A stretch of 64,000 nt of DNA from Bradyrhizobium erythrophlei. GTDB taxonomy: Bacteria; Pseudomonadota; Alphaproteobacteria; Rhizobiales; Xanthobacteraceae. Numbering within the stretch: position 1 is the first letter of the stretch; every line of letters starts with the position of its first letter. The DNA lies in assembly GCA_900129675.1 (NCBI GenBank), contig FSRD01000001.1, forward strand, positions 1,539,501 to 1,603,500, in the 5' to 3' direction. Both the position numbers and the translations under genes were made by a program. Of this stretch, positions 17,257 through 25,889 are shown one piece after another. A model generated the notes under the pieces. It had not been told where the DNA came from and did not search any database. It worked only from the letters and a program-made list of their open reading frames with translations.

Positions 17257-17651
17257 GCGCGCCAAATTCTCCCTCGATGCGCACGCCGCTGGCGCGCGTC
17301 CGCAATCTCGGCGCCTCGCATTCCGGCACCAAGGATTTCTGGCGCCAGCGCCTCACCGCTGTGGCGATGACGCTATTGATCGTACCGGTCATCGTGATCG
17401 TGCTGATGCTGCTCGGCCGCAACCAGGCCGGAGCGGCGCAAATCCTCGGCTCGATGCCGATCGCCATCGTCCTCTTGCTCTTCATCATCGCCAGCTGTTG
17501 GCACATGAAGATCGGCATGCAGGTCGTGATCGAAGATTACGTACATAGCGAGAAGGTGAAGCTCGCCAGCGTGATGGCCAACAACTTCTTCTGCATCGCG
17601 GTGGCGCTGGCCTCGATCTACGCGATTCTCAAACTGTCATCGGGAGTTTAG
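17253..17651 (+). CDS. sdhD: Succinate dehydrogenase membrane anchor subunit
   Basis: Second hydrophobic anchor of complex II, 132 aa with three helices. RTPLARVRNLGASHSGTKDFW is the usual alphaproteobacterial N-terminus before the first helix. ASCWHMKIGMQVVIEDYVH contains the haem-proximal histidine and the DY pair of the quinone site. It overlaps sdhC by ATGA and is followed three bases later by sdhA. Confidence 0.95.
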   Translation: MSAPNSPSMRTPLARVRNLGASHSGTKDFWRQRLTAVAMTLLIVPVIVIVLMLLGRNQAGAAQILGSMPIAIVLLLFIIASCWHMKIGMQVVIEDYVHSEKVKLASVMANNFFCIAVALASIYAILKLSSGV

Positions 17652-17654
17652 CGC

Positions 17655-19499
17655 ATGGCCGCTGATGGCAATGGCAAGGCGACGAATGGCAGCGGCGGTC
17701 CCGCCACCAAGGGAAAAGCCTATCCGATCGAAGATCATACCTACGATGTCGTCGTCGTCGGCGCCGGCGGCGCGGGCCTGCGCGCCGTAGTCGGCTGCAG
17801 CGAAGCGGGCCTGCGCACCGCCTGCATCACGAAAGTGTTTCCGACCCGCTCGCATACGGTAGCTGCACAGGGCGGCATCTCCGCGTCGCTCGGCAACATG
17901 CATCCAGACGACTGGCGCTGGCATATGTACGACACCGTGAAGGGGTCGGACTGGCTCGGCGATCAGGACGCGATCGAATATATGGTGCGCAACGCGCCCG
18001 AAGCGGTCTACGAACTCGAGCATTGGGGCGTGCCGTTCTCGCGCACCGAGGACGGCAAGATCTATCAGCGCCCGTTCGGTGGCATGACGCTGGACTACGG
18101 CAAGGGCCAGGCACAGCGCACCTGCGCCGCCGCCGACCGCACCGGCCACGCGATGCTGCACACGATGTACGGCCAGGCGCTGCGCCACGCCGCGGAATTC
18201 TACATCGAATTCTTCGCCATCGACCTGATCATGGACGACCAGGGCGTCTGCCGCGGCGTAATCGCGCTCAAGCTCGACGACGGCACGCTGCATCGTTTCC
18301 GCGCCCAGACCACCATCCTCGCCACCGGCGGCTACGGCCGCGCCTACGCTTCCTGCACCTCGGCGCATACCTGCACCGGCGACGGCGGCGGCATGGTGCT
18401 GCGCGCCGGCCTGCCGCTGCAGGATATGGAATTCGTCCAGTTCCACCCGACCGGCATCTACGGCGCGGGCTGCCTCGTCACCGAAGGCGCGCGCGGCGAG
18501 GGCGGCTATCTCGTCAATTCCGAGGGCGAACGCTTCATGGAGCGCTATGCGCCCTCCGCCAAGGACCTCGCCTCGCGCGACGTGGTCTCGCGCTCGATGA
18601 CCATCGAGATCCGCGAAGGCCGCGGCGTCGGCAAGAAGAAAGATCACATCTACCTGCACCTCGATCATCTCGATCCGAAGGTGCTGCAGGAACGGCTGCC
18701 CGGCATTTCCGAATCGGCAAAAATCTTCGCCAATGTCGACGTCACCCGCGAGCCGATCCCGATCGTGCCGACGGTGCACTACAACATGGGCGGCATCCCG
18801 ACCAATTATCACGGCGAAGTGCTGACCAAGCGGAACGGCGACGACAACGCCACGGTGCCGGGACTGATGGCGCTCGGCGAAGCGGCCTGCGTCTCCGTGC
18901 ACGGCGCCAACCGGCTCGGCTCGAATTCGCTGATCGATCTCGTCGTGTTCGGCCGCGCCGCTGCACTGCGTTGCGCGGAAAAGCTGACCCCGAACGGCAA
19001 GCAGCCGGAACTGCCGGCAGGCTCCGCCGACAAGGCGCTCGGGCGGCTCGACCATTACCGTTATGCCTCCGGCGGCACGCCGACGGCAAAGCTGCGCGAC
19101 AGCATGCAGCATGTGATGCAGACCAATTGCGCGGTGTTCCGCACCGGCGAGATTCTGAACGAAGGCCAGAACCTGATCCACAAGGTGCATGGCGGCATCG
19201 GCGACGTCTCGACATCGGACCGTTCGCTGGTCTGGAATTCCGATCTGATCGAAACCCTCGAATTCGACAATCTGATCATGCAGGCGGTGGTGACGATGGA
19301 CTCGGCGGCGAACCGCACCGAGAGCCGAGGCGCGCATGCGAGGGAAGATTTCTCCACGCGCGACGACAAGAACTGGATGAAGCACACGCTGGCGTGGATG
19401 GATGATGGCGGCAAGTCCAGCATCGACTATCGCCCGGTGCACGACTACACGATGACGAACGACGTGCAGTACATCCCGCCGAAGGCGCGGGTGTACTAA
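17655..19499 (+). CDS. sdhA: Succinate dehydrogenase flavoprotein subunit
   Basis: Catalytic subunit of complex II (614 aa), oxidising succinate to fumarate with covalently bound FAD on the cytoplasmic face. The dinucleotide motif [12 protein letters not shown] is near residue 31; [18 protein letters not shown] contains the FAD-linking histidine, and [20 protein letters not shown], the substrate-site region and [19 protein letters not shown] are intact. The C-terminus ends with [13 protein letters not shown] repeat of about 100 bases separates it from sdhB. Confidence 0.97.
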   Translation: MAADGNGKATNGSGGPATKGKAYPIEDHTYDVVVVGAGGAGLRAVVGCSEAGLRTACITKVFPTRSHTVAAQGGISASLGNMHPDDWRWHMYDTVKGSDWLGDQDAIEYMVRNAPEAVYELEHWGVPFSRTEDGKIYQRPFGGMTLDYGKGQAQRTCAAADRTGHAMLHTMYGQALRHAAEFYIEFFAIDLIMDDQGVCRGVIALKLDDGTLHRFRAQTTILATGGYGRAYASCTSAHTCTGDGGGMVLRAGLPLQDMEFVQFHPTGIYGAGCLVTEGARGEGGYLVNSEGERFMERYAPSAKDLASRDVVSRSMTIEIREGRGVGKKKDHIYLHLDHLDPKVLQERLPGISESAKIFANVDVTREPIPIVPTVHYNMGGIPTNYHGEVLTKRNGDDNATVPGLMALGEAACVSVHGANRLGSNSLIDLVVFGRAAALRCAEKLTPNGKQPELPAGSADKALGRLDHYRYASGGTPTAKLRDSMQHVMQTNCAVFRTGEILNEGQNLIHKVHGGIGDVSTSDRSLVWNSDLIETLEFDNLIMQAVVTMDSAANRTESRGAHAREDFSTRDDKNWMKHTLAWMDDGGKSSIDYRPVHDYTMTNDVQYIPPKARVY

Positions 19500-19507
19500 G
19501 CGAACTT

Positions 19508-19605
19508 GTCGTGCGCGGACTTGACCCGCGCATCCATCCTTCTTCGAAGAAAGATGGATTGCCGGGTCATCTAGTGCAAAGACGCGCTTTGCGCTGTTGC
19601 CCGGC
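19508..19605. repeat. Palindromic repeat between sdhA and sdhB
   Basis: Imperfect hairpins (GTGCGCGGACTTGACCCGCGCATCCATC, then CTTCTTCGAAGAAAG, then GATGGATTGCCGGG) occupy most of the 137-base gap between two genes of a single operon. It looks related to the family A/B palindromes and could form a strong structure in the sdhCDAB message, possibly setting the SdhB to SdhA ratio or message stability (inference). Confidence 0.6.
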
Positions 19606-19636
19606 ACTGACGAATTGAACCGCAGAGGCAAGACAT

Positions 19637-20419
19637 ATGGCTGAATTCGCGCTTCCGAAAAACTCCAGGATCACCGGCGGCAAGACCTGGCCGAAGCCGG
19701 CGGGCGCGACCCAGACGCGCGAGTTCAAGGTGTACCGCTGGAATCCGGACGACGGCAAAAACCCGAGCGTCGATACCTACACCATCGACACCGCCGAATG
19801 CGGGCCGATGGTGCTGGACGGCCTGATCTGGATCAAGAACCACATCGATCCGACCCTGACCTTCCGCCGCTCCTGCCGCGAAGGCGTCTGCGGCTCCTGC
19901 GCTATGAACATCGACGGCCAGAATACGCTGGCCTGCACCAAATCGATGCACGACGTCAAAGACGGCGCGGTCAAGGTCAATCCGCTGCCGCACCAGCCCG
20001 TGGTGAAGGACCTGGTGCCCGACCTCACCAATTTCTACGCGCAATATGCCTCGATCGAGCCGTGGCTGAAGACCACGACGCCGACGCCGCAGAAGGAATG
20101 GAAGCAGAGCCACGAGGACCGCGAAAAGCTCGACGGGCTCTACGAGTGCATTCTGTGTGCGTGCTGCTCGACCTCGTGCCCGAGCTATTGGTGGAACAGC
20201 GAGCGCTTCCTCGGCCCCGCCGCACTGCTGCAGGCGACGCGCTGGGTCAAGGATTCCCGCGACGAGGCCACCGGCGAGCGGCTGGACAATCTCGAAGACC
20301 CGTTCCGGCTCTACCGCTGCCACACCATCATGAACTGCGCCAAGGCGTGCCCGAAGGGCTTAAATCCCTCGGAAGCGATCGCCGAGCTCAAGCTGAAGAT
20401 GGTCGAGCGGCAGATCTAA
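19637..20419 (+). CDS. sdhB: Succinate dehydrogenase iron-sulfur subunit
   Basis: Electron-transfer subunit of complex II (260 aa) with three clusters. [15 protein letters not shown] and the following LACT bind [2Fe-2S]; [17 protein letters not shown] begins the [4Fe-4S]/[3Fe-4S] domain, completed by [17 protein letters not shown]. The family tryptophans next to the quinone site are in place. It closes the sdhCDAB set and is convergent with a sensor kinase gene. Confidence 0.97.
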   Translation: MAEFALPKNSRITGGKTWPKPAGATQTREFKVYRWNPDDGKNPSVDTYTIDTAECGPMVLDGLIWIKNHIDPTLTFRRSCREGVCGSCAMNIDGQNTLACTKSMHDVKDGAVKVNPLPHQPVVKDLVPDLTNFYAQYASIEPWLKTTTPTPQKEWKQSHEDREKLDGLYECILCACCSTSCPSYWWNSERFLGPAALLQATRWVKDSRDEATGERLDNLEDPFRLYRCHTIMNCAKACPKGLNPSEAIAELKLKMVERQI

Positions 20420-20420
20420 A

Positions 20421-20464
20421 GCGTTTTCGAGCGAAGTGGATACCGGTTCGCGTAAAGAAAACGC
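20421..20464. repeat. Short inverted repeat (GCGTTTTC element)
   Basis: Arms GCGTTTTC and GAAAACGC enclose AGTGGATACCGGTTCGCG, a layout common in Rhizobiales intergenic DNA. It lies between the convergent sdhB and histidine kinase genes and may serve as a transcript end for either. A related but longer element is at 52681. Confidence 0.6.
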
Positions 20465-20479
20465 GTCAAATCTAGAGCT

Positions 20480-21784
20480 TCAGCCATCGGCGGCGGGCAG
20501 GCGCACCGTCGCCCGAAGCCCGGTTTGCTCGGCACCGCTGATATTTTCGAGCTGCACCGATCCATCGAGGCGGTCGACCGTTCGCTTCACGATCGACAGG
20601 CCGAGGCCGGTTCCCTCCTCGCTCGGCCGGCTGCCGCGGAAGAACGGCTCGAAGATTCGATCGATATCGCCCGACGGGATCCCCGGCCCGGTATCTTCGA
20701 TCTGGATGACGGCATCATTGCCCTCGCGATAGACCCCGATATCGACGCGGCCGCCCCGGGGCGTATAGCGCACCGCATTGTCGATCAGGTTGCGGATCAT
20801 CGCGGCGATCATCACGGGTTCGCCCCTGGTCGCGACCGGCTCGATCATCTCGAAGCCGAGATCAATGCCCTTGCGCGCGGCGTCGGGCAGCAAATCGGCC
20901 ACCAGGTCCTTGACGGTGCGGTCGAGCGGCACCATCGCCGCCTCGCTGCAAGGGCCGGCCTCATGCCGCGCCAGCGCGAGCAATTGTTCGAGCAGGTGCT
21001 TGGTGCGGCGCATGCCTTCGCTGAGCGCGGCCAGACGTTCGCGCGCTTCCGCGGGCAGATCGACCGGCGCGAGATTCTCGGCCTGCAGGCTGAGGGCGGT
21101 GATCGGCGTCCGCAATTCGTGCGCGGCATCGGCGACGAAACGCCGTTGCTGATCCATCATCAGCTTCATTCGCTCCAGTAGCCCGTTGATCGATGCGATG
21201 AACGGATGGAGTTCGCTGGGAGTCCCGGAGAGCGGAAGCGGGGTCATGTCGTCGGCACGTCGCAAGTCAAGAACGCCGGCCAGCCGGACCATCGGGCGCA
21301 GCGACCGCGCGATGACGAAAGCCGTGACTAGCAGCAGGCATGGGATCAGCGCCGCAATCGGCAGCAGCGTCCGAAGCGCCATATTGCCCGCGATATCGTC
21401 GCGAACGTCCGTAGGCTGCAATACGGCAAACCGGCTTCCATCGGGCCGCGTCCGCACCAGCACTCGCATCGATCCGGCTTGGCGCGACACCACGTGCAAG
21501 CCGTCCCGGAAGTTCCAGAGTTGACGCTCCTCGGCCGAGCCGCGAGGCGCCGTCCCCAATTCCACGACATCAACCTGCGCGTCCGCGTCAACGCCGTGCA
21601 GTGACTGCTCGCTCTTGACGCTGCCGTTCTGTAACAGGCTGCCGATCTGGATCAGGATCGAATCCTGCATCTCGATCGCTTCGTCGAAGGCCCAGACGTA
21701 GCTGAACAAGCCACCGACGCAGCCCGCCAACAGGATGATGGCGGTCAACCCGACGAAGAGACGCGCGCGCAACGACCTTGTCAT
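20480..21784 (-). CDS. Sensor histidine kinase
   Basis: Membrane sensor kinase of 434 aa. Helix 1 (about residues 9-31) and helix 2 (about 138-160, LLPIAALIPCLLLVTAFVIA) bracket a periplasmic sensor of roughly 105 residues, followed by HAMP-like LRPMVRLAGVLDLRRADD. The H box FVADAAHELRTPI, N box NLIDNAVRYTPRGG, G1 DTGPGIP, F FEPFFRG and G2 GTGLGLS are all intact. The layout matches the QseC/PmrB/TctE branch. The gene overlaps the upstream response regulator by four bases. The partner operon on the other strand encodes DUF347 proteins, so the signal may relate to their substrate (inference). Confidence 0.9.
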   Translation of the reverse strand: MTRSLRARLFVGLTAIILLAGCVGGLFSYVWAFDEAIEMQDSILIQIGSLLQNGSVKSEQSLHGVDADAQVDVVELGTAPRGSAEERQLWNFRDGLHVVSRQAGSMRVLVRTRPDGSRFAVLQPTDVRDDIAGNMALRTLLPIAALIPCLLLVTAFVIARSLRPMVRLAGVLDLRRADDMTPLPLSGTPSELHPFIASINGLLERMKLMMDQQRRFVADAAHELRTPITALSLQAENLAPVDLPAEARERLAALSEGMRRTKHLLEQLLALARHEAGPCSEAAMVPLDRTVKDLVADLLPDAARKGIDLGFEMIEPVATRGEPVMIAAMIRNLIDNAVRYTPRGGRVDIGVYREGNDAVIQIEDTGPGIPSGDIDRIFEPFFRGSRPSEEGTGLGLSIVKRTVDRLDGSVQLENISGAEQTGLRATVRLPAADG

Positions 21785-22443
21785 GACGGGCGGTCCACCA
21801 TCCAGCCGACACCGCGCACGTTGCGGATGGCCGTCGCTCCCAGCTTCTTGCGGATGGTATGGATCAGGAACTCGATCGCGTTGCTCTCGACCTCTTCATT
21901 CCAGCCGTAGATTTGCCGCTCGAGCTCGCTGCGTGACAGGATGGTGCCCGGCCGCGTCAACAGCGCCTGCAGCAAGGCGAACTCGCGGGCGGTCAATAGC
22001 GCCGTCTCGCCGGAAAACTGAACCTCCCGTGTCGCCGGATCGAGACAGAGGTTGCCGTTGCTGAGCAGCGCCGGCGAGCCGCTGCCTTCGCGGCGAAGCA
22101 CCGCGCGCATGCGCGCCAGCAATTCGCGAATTTCGAACGGCTTTACCAGATAATCGTCCGCGCCAAGGTCGAGGCCGTCAATCCGGTCGTCGACGCCGTC
22201 GCGCGCGGTCACGATGATGATGGGTAGCTTGCGGCCGAGCCGGCGAATCCGGCGCAAGACCTCGCGGCCGTCGGCTACCGGCAGCCCGAGATCGAGCAGC
22301 GCCACCTCATACGCCTCGTTTTCCGCGGCATGGATCGCGGTCTCGCCGTCCGTCACCCAATCGACCGCGTAGGCGGCATCCCTGAGCGCCTGCGCGACGG
22401 CCGCCCCGACCATCTTGTCGTCCTCGATCAGCAAAACCCGCAT
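21781..22443 (-). CDS. OmpR family response regulator
   Basis: DNA-binding response regulator (220 aa). The receiver has acidic pocket EDD at residues 7-9, phospho-acceptor Asp in VALLDLGLP (about residue 51) and switch lysine in DDYLVKPFE. The C-terminal winged helix contains LTAREFALLQALLTRPG and SNAIEFLIHTIRKKLG. It is the first gene of the kinase operon and translationally coupled to it. The intergenic region upstream, shared with the divergent DUF347 operon, holds two direct CTTAG-N6-CTTAG boxes that match the spacing expected for this class (QseB/PmrA). Confidence 0.92.
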   Translation of the reverse strand: MRVLLIEDDKMVGAAVAQALRDAAYAVDWVTDGETAIHAAENEAYEVALLDLGLPVADGREVLRRIRRLGRKLPIIIVTARDGVDDRIDGLDLGADDYLVKPFEIRELLARMRAVLRREGSGSPALLSNGNLCLDPATREVQFSGETALLTAREFALLQALLTRPGTILSRSELERQIYGWNEEVESNAIEFLIHTIRKKLGATAIRNVRGVGWMVDRPS

Positions 22444-22569
22444 GCCCGATTCCTCGTCCCGCGCGCAAGGCGAGCTTCGCGCCTCACATTTTCGCCCTGC
22501 ACCGGGGCGTCACCGTTCCGTGCGCGGTGATTTTTGATTTGGCACCGGCACCAAGTCTCCCGCGCCCGA

Positions 22570-22585
22570 CTTAGCGCAGACTTAG
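22570..22585 (+). promoter_or_regulatory. Putative response-regulator box 1 (CTTAG-N6-CTTAG)
   Basis: Direct repeat CTTAG, six bases, CTTAG, i.e. half-sites 11 bases apart, one DNA turn. OmpR-family regulators of the PmrA/QseB type bind CTTAA-like half-sites with this period. It reads toward the DUF347 operon, about 150 bases before its start codon. Confidence 0.6.
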
Positions 22586-22650
22586 AACGCGCGAACAGGC
22601 GTTTTTGCATCGCCGGCACGCGCCAGCCGCGGCTTCGGAACAAGCTCCTC

Positions 22651-22666
22651 CTAAGGAGCGCCTAAG
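22651..22666 (-). promoter_or_regulatory. Putative response-regulator box 2 (CTTAG-N6-CTTAG, opposite strand)
   Basis: The same half-site pair, spacing and length on the minus strand (CTAAG-GAGCGC-CTAAG as read on plus), starting 81 bases from box 1. The two boxes face each other between the divergent regulator and DUF347 operons. Confidence 0.6.
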
Positions 22667-22731
22667 TCGACGCCGCCATGGTCCTACATCGGCTTTCAAG
22701 CCACCCGAATTTGCCTTCAGGGAGATACCAC

Positions 22732-23550
22732 GTGCCCGCTACCGCAACCCCGCGCTTGCAGCAAATGCTCAACAAGGTCCCGGAAGTCACGGCGGTGTTC
22801 TGGGTTATCAAGATCCTCTCGACCACCGTTGGCGAGACCGGAGCCGATTATCTCGCGGTGCATGTCGGCCTTGGCGCCACCGTGACCGCCGCGAACATGG
22901 CTATCCTGCTTGCCGCCGCGCTGGCGCTGCAGCTTCGCGCGCGGCGCTACGTGCCTTGGATCTACTGGCTGACGGTGGTGCTGGTCAGCGTCGTCGGCAC
23001 AGAAATCACCGACTTGCTGACCGACAAGCTCGAGATCAGCCTCTATATCAGCACGGCTGTGTTCGCGTGCGCGCTGGGCGCCACTTTCGCGATCTGGTAC
23101 GGCGTCGAGCGAACCCTTTCAATCCACACCATCGTCACCCAGCGGCGCGAGCTGTTCTACTGGCTCGCTATTCTTTTCACCTTTGCGCTTGGAACGGCGG
23201 CGGGCGATCTGGCGACGGAGGCTCTCGGCCTCGGCTTCCAGCTCGGTGTCATCGTGTTCGGCGCCCTGATCGCGCTGATCGCGGCTGCCTGGCATATCGG
23301 GGCCAATCCGGTTCTCACCTTCTGGCTGGCCTACATTCTCACGCGCCCGCTTGGCGCTTCGCTCGGCGATTTGCTGTCGCAATCGAGAGGCTATGGCGGC
23401 GTCGGTCTCGGCACGATCTACACCAGCATCGCATTTCTGACCGTCATCATCGCGCTCGTCATTTGGTTAACTTTTGAAGGCGACCGCGCGGGCAGCGCGA
23501 TGATTTCCAATCTCAATGTCCACCGGAAACCCACCCGATCGCGCGGGTGA
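22732..23550 (+). CDS. DUF347 repeat membrane protein, copy 1
   Basis: Uncharacterised inner-membrane protein (COG4705-like), 272 aa from a GTG at 22732 that has GGGAGA upstream; an ATG at 22678 would add 18 unlikely residues. It consists of four tandem units, each with two helices and one W-x9-G-x4-D stretch: WVIKILSTTVGETGAD, WLTVVLVSVVGTEITD, WLAILFTFALGTAAGD and WLAYILTRPLGASLGD. The first unit alone has an additional Glu (GETGAD). Four membrane-embedded acidic residues in pseudo-fourfold arrangement suggest a cation path or binding site (inference). First gene of an operon with a small exported protein and a second DUF347 copy, facing a two-component system. Confidence 0.85.
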   Translation: MPATATPRLQQMLNKVPEVTAVFWVIKILSTTVGETGADYLAVHVGLGATVTAANMAILLAAALALQLRARRYVPWIYWLTVVLVSVVGTEITDLLTDKLEISLYISTAVFACALGATFAIWYGVERTLSIHTIVTQRRELFYWLAILFTFALGTAAGDLATEALGLGFQLGVIVFGALIALIAAAWHIGANPVLTFWLAYILTRPLGASLGDLLSQSRGYGGVGLGTIYTSIAFLTVIIALVIWLTFEGDRAGSAMISNLNVHRKPTRSRG

Positions 23551-23568
23551 ACCACGAGGAGAATAGGC

Positions 23569-23973
23569 ATGAACAAGATAATTTTGGCGCTGGCCGTCGG
23601 CGTTCTGACGGTGTCGACCAGCGAACCACGCCTGCACACGAATGGTTCAATCTCGTTCGTGCCGCTCGCCGAAGCAGCAATGTCATCAAAACTCGGCGAC
23701 CTGACGCCCTTCCGCACCATCGTCATCGACGTCTCCGCCCTGCTCGACAAGGGCGATCTGGCCGGCGCCAAAACCCGCATCAAGGACCTCGAGACGCAGT
23801 GGGACGACGCGGAATCTGCATTGAAGCCGCGCGCCGCCGCCGACTGGCACACCGTCGACAAGGCGATCGATCGCGCGCTCGAAGCGCTTCGCGCCAGCAC
23901 GCCGGACGCCGCCAAGTGCAAGCAGACGGTCGCGGAATTGTTATCGATCATGGATTCGGCGGCAAAATCCTGA
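23569..23973 (+). CDS. Small exported helical protein
   Basis: Uncharacterised, 134 aa. A Sec-like N-terminus ([18 protein letters not shown]) predicts export, though the leader is atypical and a second start could be considered. The mature part is predicted all-helical and charged ([20 protein letters not shown], then [15 protein letters not shown]), with one cysteine near the end. AGGAG precedes the ATG. Its position 18 bases after one DUF347 gene and 89 bases before the other suggests a periplasmic partner or ligand-binding accessory. Confidence 0.7.
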   Translation: MNKIILALAVGVLTVSTSEPRLHTNGSISFVPLAEAAMSSKLGDLTPFRTIVIDVSALLDKGDLAGAKTRIKDLETQWDDAESALKPRAAADWHTVDKAIDRALEALRASTPDAAKCKQTVAELLSIMDSAAKS

Positions 23974-24062
23974 CGCACAAAGCGTTGTATCCAAAGATGC
24001 GCAAGCGCGGCTGACGGCCGACAACACGCCCGGCCGCCGTCATCAAGTGAAAGTGAAGCAGC

Positions 24063-24836
24063 ATGGATGAGTATTACAATGAGCTGGTCGCCGGCGAAGA
24101 CACCAGCAAGATTCCCCAGGTCACTCTGGGCTTCTGGATCGTCAAGATACTTGCGACGACGCTCGGCGAGACCGGCGGCGACGCCGTGACGATGTCGATG
24201 AATCTCGGCTATCTGGTCGGGACGGCGATCTTTGCGGCGATTTTCGCCGCCGCTGTCGCCGCACAGATGGGCGCGCGACGGTTTCATCCGTTTCTTTACT
24301 GGACGGTGATCGTCGCGACCACCACGGTCGGAACCACGCTCGCCGATTTCGTCGATCGCTCGCTCGGGATCGGCTATCTCGGCGGCTCGTCGCTGCTCGC
24401 CGCGCTGCTGGTTGCTTCGCTGGCGATCTGGTATCGCACGCTGGGAACGGTTTCGATCGCCTCGATCAATTCGCGGCAAGCAGAGACCTTCTACTGGGTC
24501 ACGATCATGTTTTCGCAGACCCTGGGCACCGCGCTCGGCGACTGGATGGCCGACTCCACCGGGCTCGGCTATGGCGGCGGCGCGCTGGTGTTTGCCGCCG
24601 GGCTTGCGGTCATCACCGCCGCCTATCTCTGGACCAACACCTCGCGCACCGTACTGTTCTGGGCCGCGTTCGTGCTCACCCGGCCGCTCGGCGCCACGGT
24701 CGGCGATTTCCTCGACAAGCCGCTCGACCATGGCGGCCTGGCGCTCAGCCGGTACACGGCATCAGCCTCGCTGGCGATGGTCATGGTGCTGTTGATCCTG
24801 CTGTTGCCGCAGCGCGCCGGCGAGCATCCGGCCTGA
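24063..24836 (+). CDS. DUF347 repeat membrane protein, copy 2
   Basis: Paralogue of the protein at 22732, 257 aa, again with four two-helix units carrying W-x9-G-x4-D: WIVKILATTLGETGGD, WTVIVATTTVGTTLAD, WVTIMFSQTLGTALGD and WAAFVLTRPLGATVGD. The first and fourth units are nearly the same in both copies (ILxTTxGETGxD and LTRPLGA), while units 2 and 3 differ. This argues for an old duplication with retained function, perhaps a heteromeric complex. The function of the family is unknown. Confidence 0.85.
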   Translation: MDEYYNELVAGEDTSKIPQVTLGFWIVKILATTLGETGGDAVTMSMNLGYLVGTAIFAAIFAAAVAAQMGARRFHPFLYWTVIVATTTVGTTLADFVDRSLGIGYLGGSSLLAALLVASLAIWYRTLGTVSIASINSRQAETFYWVTIMFSQTLGTALGDWMADSTGLGYGGGALVFAAGLAVITAAYLWTNTSRTVLFWAAFVLTRPLGATVGDFLDKPLDHGGLALSRYTASASLAMVMVLLILLLPQRAGEHPA

Positions 24837-24959
24837 CCCCGGCCCCCCGCGCCGGGTCGCGGACCGGACGCGGGATTCGGTGCTGGCGGGCATTCGATCG
24901 ATTGAAGACCGGCCGTTTGCGGATTACGCTTTCCGCGAACCCCAGCCTTGAAGGATCGC

Positions 24960-25889
24960 ATGCCCGCCACGTCTCCGATCATCCTGCATCATTTCGACGA
25001 GTCGCCGTTCTCGGAGAAGGTCCGCGTCGTCTTCGGCCTGAAGGACATTGCGTGGACCTCGGTCCGAATTTCGCGGATCATGCCGCGGCCGGACCTGATG
25101 CCGATGACCGGTGGCTATCGGCGTACGCCGGTGATGCAGATCGGCGCCGACATCTATTGCGACACGCAGTGCATCCTTCGCGAGTTGCAACGCCGTTTCC
25201 CCGAGCCGACCCTGTTTCCGGCCGGAAACCAAGGTATCGCCTGGGCCACGGCGATGTGGACCGATCGCTCGTTCTTCCAAAACACCGTGAACCTCGTGTT
25301 CGGCTCGCTCGCCGACAAGGTTCCGCAGGAATTCATCGCCGATCGCGAAAAGCTGCGCGGCGCCAGATTCGACGTCGCGGCCATGAAAGCGGCGATCCCG
25401 CAGATGCGGGATCAGTTTCGCGCGCATTTGCAGTGGATCGAAACCCAATTGGGTGCCGGACAGAAGTGGATGAGCGGCGACAGGGCCGGTCTTTGCGACG
25501 TCCACGCCTATATGAACGTCTGGTACGTGCGCCAGAACCTGCCTGACGCCGACGGAATGTTGGCGGAATTCGGAAGCGTGAGAGGTTGGGAAACCCGAAT
25601 GCGCGCGATTGGGCACGGCCACCGCAGTGAAATGTCGACCTCTGCGGCACTCGACATCGCCGCGGCCGCCACGCCCCAGACCGCCATCATGGCCGATCCC
25701 AATGATCCGAACGGCCGCAAGCCCGGTGACCGGGTCGAGGTGATGCCGGACGATTACGGCAAGGTCAAAGTCGCTGGCGAGATCGTGGCGCTGTCGCCGC
25801 AGCACATCGCCATTCGCAGGCACGACCCCCGCGCCGGCGAGGTCGTCGTGCACTTCCCGCGCGCCGGCTTCCTCGTGCTTCCGGCTTAG
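24960..25889 (+). CDS. Glutathione S-transferase family protein with C-terminal extension
   Basis: 309 aa. Residues 6-80 form the thioredoxin-like GST N-domain (IILHHFDESPFSEKVRVVF, then RRTPVMQIGADIYCDTQCI, where the cis-Pro and the Glu/Asp-Ser/Thr glutathione motif are expected); the helical C-domain follows. Beyond about residue 245 there is an extra segment of some 60 residues (KPGDRVEVMPDDYGKVKVAG) that looks like a small beta domain and is not part of usual GSTs. The substrate is unknown. GAAGGA lies four bases before the chosen ATG. The gene overlaps the convergent AraC gene by four bases. Confidence 0.8.
   Translation: MPATSPIILHHFDESPFSEKVRVVFGLKDIAWTSVRISRIMPRPDLMPMTGGYRRTPVMQIGADIYCDTQCILRELQRRFPEPTLFPAGNQGIAWATAMWTDRSFFQNTVNLVFGSLADKVPQEFIADREKLRGARFDVAAMKAAIPQMRDQFRAHLQWIETQLGAGQKWMSGDRAGLCDVHAYMNVWYVRQNLPDADGMLAEFGSVRGWETRMRAIGHGHRSEMSTSAALDIAAAATPQTAIMADPNDPNGRKPGDRVEVMPDDYGKVKVAGEIVALSPQHIAIRRHDPRAGEVVVHFPRAGFLVLPA

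Noticed and set aside
17637..19631. Open frame of 664 codons on the minus strand across sdhA
   Set aside because: Antisense shadow of sdhA caused by GC-rich codon use; composition is Arg/His/Ala-rich with no family signature and no start signal.
23418..24731. Open frame of 437 codons on the minus strand across the DUF347 operon
   Set aside because: Opposite strand has two families of known repeat structure and good ribosome sites; this frame has neither.
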